Positions 7,009 through 11,021 of a stretch of 11,021 nt of DNA are shown one piece after another. Under the pieces are notes generated by a model. That model did no database searches, was not told the DNA's origin, and saw only the letters and a program-made list of their open reading frames with translations. The stretch covers positions 1-11,021 of the forward strand of contig JAPKDE010000069.1 of NCBI GenBank assembly GCA_028822675.1. Reading direction: 5' to 3'. The position numbers were made by a program, and so were the translations under genes. Source of the DNA: Dehalococcoidia bacterium (GTDB taxonomy: Bacteria > Chloroflexota > Dehalococcoidia > UBA3495). Numbering within the stretch: the stretch's first letter is position 1; the number at the start of each line of letters is the position of its first letter.

Positions 7009-8304
7009 TCAGTGGGTATGACCCTCATGCTCATGCTGACCATCACTCAGAGGATTACCAGACATGGTCACAATCTCACGGTTTACCAAATCATCCATCT
7101 CCGATGGCAATTCAGTTAGCAGGTTGTCGGAAAGGAACAACCGTTCCAGGCTTTCCATGTTACTCATGGTTCCGGGGACTGAGGTCAAATGGTTGTTCGA
7201 GAGAAAACAATCGATTAACTCGCTCAGGTCACCAATCTCTGGGGGCAACGCCCGCAGTAGATTGTCGTTTAGATGCAGTTCGTTCAGAGCGGTCAGTTGG
7301 CCCATCTCAGGAGGTAGGTAAGTCATCTTATTGTGCGCCAAATCCACGTAAACAAGGTTTGTGAGACTGCAAATCTCCCGGGATAACTCGGTCAGCCGGT
7401 TATTCCGTAGGCTAAGTTGAATCAGTTGCGTCAGTTCTCCAACTTCATCCGGCAACTCCTCCAATTGATTGCCGTCCAGATATAGCCAAATCAAATTGGT
7501 CAATTGGGATATTTCCGGAGGCATCTTTGCCAGTCGATTATTTTCCACATATAGTCCGGTCAGACCCGTCAGACCACCAATCTCCGCGGGCAGGCTCGTT
7601 AAGTCATTGCCGCCCAAGTACAGCCAGGTCATGTTGGTTAAGCTGCCGATCTCTTGAGGTATTGCCGACAGTTTGTTGCCACGAAGGTAAATCACCTTCA
7701 GGTTATTTAGGTTGCCGATGGCCGGTGGAATCTCCACCAGTTGGTTGTTATCCAGATGCAACTCGGTTAGCCCGGTCAAATTGCCGATCGCTGCTGGCAG
7801 GTTAGTAAGTTGATTATCTTGCAGATAGCAGTCGGTCAGTCCGGTTAGGTCGCATAACTCCAACGGTAGCTCCTCGAGACTGTTGCTGGCCATGTACATC
7901 CAGCTCAGCGAACTTAATTTTCCGATTTCAGCCGGTAGCTCAGTCAGTTGGTTATGACTGGCGTTAAGACGATTTAGCTTTGTCAGTTGGGATATTTGAG
8001 GTGGCAAACTCGCCAGTTGGTTTGACTGGACATATAAACCAACTAGATTGCTCAGATCGCCGATCTCCGGCGGCAACACGGTCAACTGATTGTTCCGCAC
8101 GTTTAATCGGGTCAGGTTGGTCAGTTTGCCGATCTCTGGCGGCAGTTCCGTCAGCATGTTCCCTGACAGGTCCAGTTCTACCAGGTCTATTAGGTCACCA
8201 ATCTCAGCGGGTAGGGATTCCAGGTCCTCCTTTGAGAGGTCAAGTTCGGTGAGGCCGTCATTGCGGGTTTTCCCAATGATGGTGATAAGTTCAGTCTGGT
8301 TCAT
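7009..8304 (-). CDS. Leucine-rich-repeat protein, 18 x 23 residues
   Basis: The 431-residue protein is almost entirely leucine-rich repeat: from residue 18 to 431 it divides into exactly eighteen 23-residue units with no insertion or deletion. The consensus is LxxLxLxxNxL followed by xxLPxEIGxLTx, the 'bacterial/plant PIRL-like' LPxEIG class; unit 18 is degenerate. There is no signal peptide, membrane segment, catalytic domain or Roc/COR GTPase domain, so a cytoplasmic protein-binding solenoid is expected. It has no cysteine caps. The last ten residues carry four histidines (424, 426, 429, 431), which could bind metal. An AGGA seven bases before the ATG supports the start. Units 4 and 11, and 6 and 13, resemble each other more than their neighbours, suggesting a seven-unit block duplication. 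The partner and role are unknown. Confidence 0.9.
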   Translation of the reverse strand: MNQTELITIIGKTRNDGLTELDLSKEDLESLPAEIGDLIDLVELDLSGNMLTELPPEIGKLTNLTRLNVRNNQLTVLPPEIGDLSNLVGLYVQSNQLASLPPQISQLTKLNRLNASHNQLTELPAEIGKLSSLSWMYMASNSLEELPLELCDLTGLTDCYLQDNQLTNLPAAIGNLTGLTELHLDNNQLVEIPPAIGNLNNLKVIYLRGNKLSAIPQEIGSLTNMTWLYLGGNDLTSLPAEIGGLTGLTGLYVENNRLAKMPPEISQLTNLIWLYLDGNQLEELPDEVGELTQLIQLSLRNNRLTELSREICSLTNLVYVDLAHNKMTYLPPEMGQLTALNELHLNDNLLRALPPEIGDLSELIDCFLSNNHLTSVPGTMSNMESLERLFLSDNLLTELPSEMDDLVNREIVTMSGNPLSDGQHEHEGHTH

Positions 8305-8536
8305 TATGTATTCCTAGTAGCCGTTAGTAATCGTCGATAATTCCAACAATCAGACCAACCATCGGCATCTGCTGGTTGTGACGACTTATTGAGCCTTTGT
8401 CGTGTGCAGCGAGTGTACGAGATTACGGGGGTGCAATCCAGAAGCAGCAGCTCCAGAGCATCAATTTTAGAACGCCACATACGTTGCTTTTTTTCGGCGT
8501 ATATCTACTTAATTAAGGCTATTAACCCAAAGCAAA
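8305..8536. other. Intergenic stretch upstream of the LRR gene
   Basis: No supported gene. It holds the LRR ribosome binding site (AGGA, seven bases before the ATG), a 10-bp palindrome CTTAATTAAG (8508-8517), and a weak inverted repeat ACGCC (8472-8476) / GGCGT (8496-8500) around a T-rich loop. The LRR promoter must lie here, but I could not pick a convincing pair of hexamers. Confidence 0.5.
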
Positions 8537-8560
8537 GCCCCTCAGGGTTTCCCTAGGGGT
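8537..8560 (-). terminator. Hairpin terminator after the zinc-ribbon gene
   Basis: CCCCT (8538-8542) pairs with AGGGG (8555-8559), and AGGG (8544-8547) pairs with CCCT (8551-8554), with one bulged base and a TTT loop. Read on the minus strand the stem is followed by GCTTTGCTTT, a moderately T-rich tail. It lies about 100 bases past the zinc-ribbon stop. TTAACCC (8522-8528) and GGGTTAA (8557-8563) offer a competing outer pairing. Confidence 0.55.
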
Positions 8561-8613
8561 TAACTCACGCTATTAATTCAGCGGCGGCGCTATTAGGCCT
8601 CGGCGGTGTTTTT

Positions 8614-8662
8614 CGCATCGGCATTTTTTACGCGTCATCGGTTTTCTTCGCATAGTCGGTTT
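8614..8662 (-). repeat. Three decayed 17-18 bp tandem repeats after the zinc-ribbon stop
   Basis: On the plus strand the unit is roughly CGCAT..TCGGTTTTTAA, present three times with 17 or 18 bases per copy directly beyond the zinc-ribbon stop codon. Translated on the minus strand, the pieces give LKTDYAKKTDDA in one frame and KNADAKNTAEA in the next, each ending at a stop. Both are off-frame from the zinc ribbon, whose last residues are SFDA. This looks like a former Lys/Thr/Asp/Ala repeat tail now broken by one-base losses. Confidence 0.45.
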
Positions 8663-8857
8663 TTAAGCGTCGAATGATGTGAAGTGACCGCAATGATTGC
8701 AGTAGAGATCGGTGTCTTGGATGATCTCTTGGCACATATGGCAATTGATACCAGTTTCCAACGTCATCAGACTGGCACCGCACGGTTTGCAAAACGGACC
8801 ATTGGTTTCTGGTACGTTTTCACCGCAGTGATGACAAAACTTAGCCTTGGTGGTCAT
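8663..8857 (-). CDS. Small double zinc-ribbon protein
   Basis: The 64-residue product carries four CxxC pairs: C8/C11, C23/C26, C39/C42 and C53/C56. They are arranged as two consecutive zinc ribbons (FCHHCG...FCKPCG and CHMC...YCNHCG), the pattern of double zinc-ribbon (DZR-like) domains. Each ribbon should bind one zinc ion. There is no enzymatic domain, signal peptide or membrane helix; such modules usually mediate protein or nucleic-acid contacts. AAGGA four to five bases before the ATG supports the start. The gene is divergent from the uncharacterised 186-residue gene and has its own downstream hairpin (8537-8560). The reading frame stops at SFDA, but a decayed repetitive tail follows in other frames, so the present protein may be a shortened form. 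Confidence 0.8.
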   Translation of the reverse strand: MTTKAKFCHHCGENVPETNGPFCKPCGASLMTLETGINCHMCQEIIQDTDLYCNHCGHFTSFDA

Positions 8858-8925
8858 GGGTTCCTTCGAGTCTGAGATTTAGGACAATCTTACTGCAACA
8901 TTGAATAGACTGGTACTATCTAGCG

Positions 8926-8951
8926 AGCCACTTCACAATCGCATTGTGGCT
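8926..8951. promoter_or_regulatory. Overlapping inverted repeats in the divergent gap
   Basis: AGCCAC (8926-8931) pairs with GTGGCT (8946-8951), and nested in it CACAAT (8934-8939) pairs with ATTGTG (8943-8948) around CGC. The two pairings compete. The site lies between the divergent zinc-ribbon and 186-residue genes and could be an operator or leader hairpin. A further GGCGG/CCGCC pairing follows before the ATG at 9007. Confidence 0.3.
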
Positions 8952-9006
8952 GTTTGGCGGGGCAGGGTATTCGCCGCCCTCAGTAAACAGTAACCTAAAG
9001 GACCAT

Positions 9007-9567
9007 ATGTTCGCAGCAGGCTGGAAAAACGAACTGCCGGAAAGCCACCGGATAGCTCTTGATATCGCATACTCAGATTTTCTAGATAGTTTTTTTCATA
9101 TCTCCCCTACAGATGCAGGGAAGATTGAACAAATCACTGATTGGTTACCCCAGAAATTCCTCAGCAGGTATACAACTCTTTTCTGCCACCGGTTCATGAT
9201 TGCGATGAGTTCGGTTGCAGAAAGACTGGTCCAACCAAGCAAGATCATTCCGATTCCCAGGTGCACCGCAGAGGCGTTTGCCCTTCATATCCTGATCGTG
9301 CAGGCCACAACGCTTCTGAAAGACGTACAGCGCATTGAAGCCAACTACCAGGATTTCCGGCGCATGACCTACCGTGATGACGAATTCTTGGCTCTATACG
9401 ACGCTGTAGAAGACGAACCAGGAGTGGACCTCGACAGAAGGATCGCTCTAGCCAACAACCTGGAATTCAACGATTGGTTCAAGCCGTTCAACGCCGACCA
9501 ACCGGTCAATCCGTTCATCTATGAGGACTGGACGACCGAGCAAACAGGCATTAACTTCTTCCGCTAG
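9007..9567 (+). CDS. Uncharacterised 186-residue protein
   Basis: I chose the ATG at 9007 because AAGGA precedes it by four bases. An upstream in-frame TTG at 8944 would add 21 residues, but it has no ribosome binding site and overlaps an inverted repeat. The protein appears soluble and mixed alpha-helical, without a signal peptide or clear membrane segment. The segment IPRCTAEAFALHILIVQAT (residues about 81-99 from this start) looks like a helix. The C-terminal part has an acidic YRDDEFLALYDAVED and an aromatic FNDWFKPFNADQPVNPF. This 'DDxFLxLyD ... DWFxPF' layout recalls uncharacterised conserved proteins I associate mainly with actinobacteria; that is memory, not a search. It is the only plus-strand gene in the right half, divergent from the zinc-ribbon gene. 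No function is assigned. Confidence 0.8.
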   Translation: MFAAGWKNELPESHRIALDIAYSDFLDSFFHISPTDAGKIEQITDWLPQKFLSRYTTLFCHRFMIAMSSVAERLVQPSKIIPIPRCTAEAFALHILIVQATTLLKDVQRIEANYQDFRRMTYRDDEFLALYDAVEDEPGVDLDRRIALANNLEFNDWFKPFNADQPVNPFIYEDWTTEQTGINFFR

Positions 9568-9663
9568 GGTCGTTAGTAATCTAAGCTGGCCGTCGCCAAA
9601 TCAATCAGAGATTGAAAAATCTTGGACACACACGGATTGATAAAGCAAATGCTGCAAATCACG

Positions 9664-9707
9664 GCAAGTAGCCTGTAACGAGGGTTTTAGGCCGTAAATC
9701 TACTTGC
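9664..9707. repeat. Inverted repeat in the gap after the 186-residue gene
   Basis: GCAAGTAG (9664-9671) pairs perfectly with CTACTTGC (9700-9707); CCT (9672-9674) can pair with AGG (9689-9691) inside. There is no T-run on either side. Related GGCCG...AAAT strings occur near 9586, 9690 and 9710. It may be a structured RNA or protein site, or chance. Confidence 0.3.
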
Positions 9708-9720
9708 TAGGCCGCCAAAT

Positions 9721-9879
9721 TTAGGGATTTGAACTCGCCTGCTTCAGGACTGTAATAATGGACCTCGCCTGAACTGCCCCCGTTGCAACGAGGGTGAAGT
9801 GCTCAAACTCCACTTCGCTGTGCACTAAGATTTTGGCGTTGCTCCATTTTCCCCGTTCCAATGATTGCCGAATACGCAT
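9721..9879 (-). CDS. Small hypothetical ORF, doubtful
   Basis: A 52-residue frame starting at an ATG with GGAG seven bases upstream. The product begins MRIRQSLERGKW and includes a hydrophobic stretch FTLVATGAVQARSIITVL. The same frame is open upstream to a TTG at 9924 (67 residues, with a charged ETKEKVKESVRS start) but without a ribosome binding site there. No family is recognised and no terminator follows. No competing frame covers this stretch, and the residue mix is protein-like, so it may be a real small gene or a remnant. Confidence 0.35.
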   Translation of the reverse strand: MRIRQSLERGKWSNAKILVHSEVEFEHFTLVATGAVQARSIITVLKQASSNP

Positions 9880-10025
9880 CAATGGGCTCCGAACAGATTC
9901 CTTGACCTTTTCCTTAGTTTCCAAATCTTCAACCGTGAACAGACTAGTTCCAGACTAAAGTGTCGCTGATTTGGGAAAGGGCCAATCGTCCCAGTTTCCA
10001 TAGGCCAAACGTTACGGCGTTTTCT

Positions 10026-10071
10026 AAAAGCAAACAGCCTGTCAGATTCACCTGACAGGCTGTTTGCTTTT
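10026..10071. terminator. Bidirectional terminator with perfect 20-bp stem
   Basis: Bases 10026-10045 pair perfectly with 10052-10071 around the 6-base loop ATTCAC. The stem starts AAAAGC and ends GCTTTT, so either strand finishes in T4. The plus strand continues TGTTT. It lies 31 bases after the stop of the 45-codon basic gene on the minus strand, which it most likely terminates. It may also stop read-through from the plus-strand gene ending at 9567. Confidence 0.85.
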
Positions 10072-10102
10072 GTTTCATGAACTCGGTTGGGTCAGTTGCG
10101 GC

Positions 10103-10240
10103 TTAAATTGATTCTGAAGGTTGGTTTTTCCTCAGTTTCGCGGCCCGTTTTCTGGATGCCGTATCAGCTCGTTTTCTAGCTCTCCGTTCGATCCGTTCGG
10201 CCCTCTTTTCAGGGTCTCGGTGGGTTGTTTCCTTTGGCAT
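10103..10240 (-). CDS. Very basic 45-residue protein
   Basis: A short gene with ATG at 10240, an AAGGAG six bases upstream, a TAA at 10105-10103 and a strong terminator 31 bases further on: a complete small transcription unit. The product starts MPKETTHRDPEKRAERIERR and continues ARKRADTASRKRAAKLRK. It holds 15 Lys/Arg against about 7 Asp/Glu and should form a long charged helix. There are no cysteines, no aromatic residues and no signal peptide. Such composition suits nucleic-acid or ribosome binding, but no named family is evident. It lies 99 bases downstream of the response-regulator stop and could be co-transcribed with it through the hairpin at 10266-10307. Confidence 0.65.
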   Translation of the reverse strand: MPKETTHRDPEKRAERIERRARKRADTASRKRAAKLRKNQPSESI

Positions 10241-10265
10241 ATTCGTCTCCTTCGCATTGATTGGG

Positions 10266-10307
10266 AATAATCCCCACCAAGTCGGCCCTGCCGACCTAGT
10301 GGTTATT
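10266..10307 (-). promoter_or_regulatory. Leader hairpin between the response regulator and the basic gene
   Basis: A long imperfect stem: AATAA/TTATT at the base (10266-10270, 10303-10307), CCAC/GTGG (10274-10277, 10299-10302) and a strong GTCGGC/GCCGAC top (10281-10286, 10290-10295) with loop CCT. No T-run follows on the minus strand, so it may be a 5'-leader structure or a processing site rather than a terminator. Confidence 0.4.
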
Positions 10308-10339
10308 ACAAACTGAATGGAATCTTTAGCTTGGTTTAA

Positions 10340-11008
10340 TCACGCAACGCAGATATTAACCATGGCCTGGACCACCTGTGGGGAACGGTTCACTCCTTCT
10401 TCTGGTACTATCCCCAGCTTTGAGAACAGCTCCGTAACGAGTGATTCCACCTGCTCTGGCTGTAATTGTCGGGCTTGGGCTATTTCAACTTCGTAGCCTT
10501 CAAGCATCAGCAACAAGACCCTCTCTTCAGCGTCGGTAAGCTGCGTCGCTTGGGTGGAGCCCAGTCTATGGCAAATATCCATCAAACTTTGAATTATTGT
10601 CTTGTGCAAAACTGACTGGCCTTTGGCAACGGCCTCCACCACTCGTATGAACTCCGCGATATTGTCCAAAGAATTTTTCAGGATGTAGGCCTTGCGTGCG
10701 GCGCCGCTGTGCATAATGGCGCAAATGAAAGCCAGGTCGTCGTAAGCTGAAACCAGCACGATAGCAGTAGGCGTATCCTGCGCCATAATGCGGTTGGCGA
10801 CTGCCAGACCGTCCATGTTTGGCATTCTCACGTCAAGTATAGCCACATCCGGAACCAACTCCGCTGATTTCTCCAGAGATTCCAGGCCGTCGGACGCCAT
10901 ACCGACCACTATTATATTGTCTCTGGTCTCGAGTATCTCTTTATAGGCTGCGTGCATCGTCTGATTATCGTCAGCAACCAAAATCCGAAGCTGGTTTATT
11001 CCCTTCAT
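10340..11008 (-). CDS. NarL-type response regulator with degraded output domain
   Basis: 222 residues. The receiver domain (about 6-128) is intact: acidic pair D13/D14, phospho-acceptor D59 in VAILDVRMPNMDG, switch S87 in VLVSAYD, and K111 in AYILKNS. It should be phosphorylated by an unseen histidine kinase. The C-terminal part (about 157-215) aligns with LuxR/GerE helix-turn-helix domains: LTDAEERVLLLMLEGY, then EIA, then LFSKLGI. However, the usual GLSNKEIA is one residue short, and the recognition helix reads QPEQVESLVTEL where active members have a K/T-rich SEKTVKNHV-type sequence. DNA binding is therefore doubtful. The ATG at 11008 has AAGG directly against it, too close for a normal ribosome binding site. 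The frame stays open to the right window edge, so the true start may lie further upstream or be translationally coupled to a gene outside the window. Confidence 0.88.
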   Translation of the reverse strand: MKGINQLRILVADDNQTMHAAYKEILETRDNIIVVGMASDGLESLEKSAELVPDVAILDVRMPNMDGLAVANRIMAQDTPTAIVLVSAYDDLAFICAIMHSGAARKAYILKNSLDNIAEFIRVVEAVAKGQSVLHKTIIQSLMDICHRLGSTQATQLTDAEERVLLLMLEGYEVEIAQARQLQPEQVESLVTELFSKLGIVPEEGVNRSPQVVQAMVNICVA

Positions 11009-11021
11009 CCTTGTATTTACT

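Noticed and set aside
7064..8317. Plus-strand frames with regular 23-codon periodicity opposite the LRR gene, and the 69-bp periodicity itself as a DNA satellite or CRISPR-like array
   Set aside because: The period follows from the 23-residue protein repeat; unit DNA is too divergent, and there are no constant repeats with unique spacers.
8325..8375. Minus-strand mini-frame MPMVGLIVGIIDDY upstream of the LRR gene
   Set aside because: Only 14 codons with no ribosome binding site before its ATG; not distinguishable from chance.
8944..9006. TTG at 8944 as the start of the 186-residue gene
   Set aside because: It lacks a ribosome binding site and falls inside an inverted repeat, whereas the ATG at 9007 has AAGGA at four bases.
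9724..9735. GGGATTTGAACTC resembling a tRNA T-loop on the minus strand, possibly a tRNA fragment or attachment site
   Set aside because: The flanking bases do not form a 5-bp T stem, no acceptor or anticodon arm is present, and it does not match the tRNA-Leu in this window.

Overview
The window looks like chromosomal DNA of an uncultured-type bacterium, most plausibly a Chloroflexota (Dehalococcoidia / SAR202-like) lineage. That placement is inference. It rests on intermediate G+C, the style of the OppD/OppF pair, frequent TTG starts, and a membrane-anchored protein whose N-terminal beta domain is followed by a TPTP-type linker. No rRNA or other phylogenetic marker settles it.

Layout, left to right. 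A possible minus-strand gene runs off the left edge. Two plus-strand genes follow: galU (UTP-glucose-1-phosphate uridylyltransferase) and a DinB-like four-helix-bundle protein with a TTG start. They converge on a long minus-strand run: lepA (elongation factor 4), a strong rho-independent terminator, oppF and oppD (two oligopeptide/dipeptide ABC-transporter ATPases, without permeases or binding protein in view), tRNA-Leu(UAG), a collagen-like membrane-anchored protein, a leucine-rich-repeat protein of exactly 18 x 23 residues, and a small double zinc-ribbon protein. A plus-strand gene for an uncharacterised 186-residue protein is divergent from the zinc-ribbon gene. The right end returns to the minus strand: a doubtful 52-codon ORF, a 20-bp perfect hairpin terminator, a 45-codon very basic gene with a strong ribosome binding site, and a NarL-type response regulator with a degraded helix-turn-helix.

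Functionally this is a housekeeping half (galU, lepA, oppDF, tRNA) joined to an accessory half (collagen stalk, LRR, zinc ribbon, unknowns, response regulator). No obvious operon joins the accessory genes: most have their own ribosome binding site and intergenic gaps of about 100 to 360 bases. I see no transposase, integrase, CRISPR array, phage gene or complete defence system. The most interesting points are the collagen-like stalk, the internal seven-repeat block duplication in the LRR gene, the zinc-ribbon gene's decayed repetitive tail spread over three frames, and the response regulator whose DNA-reading helix looks disabled.
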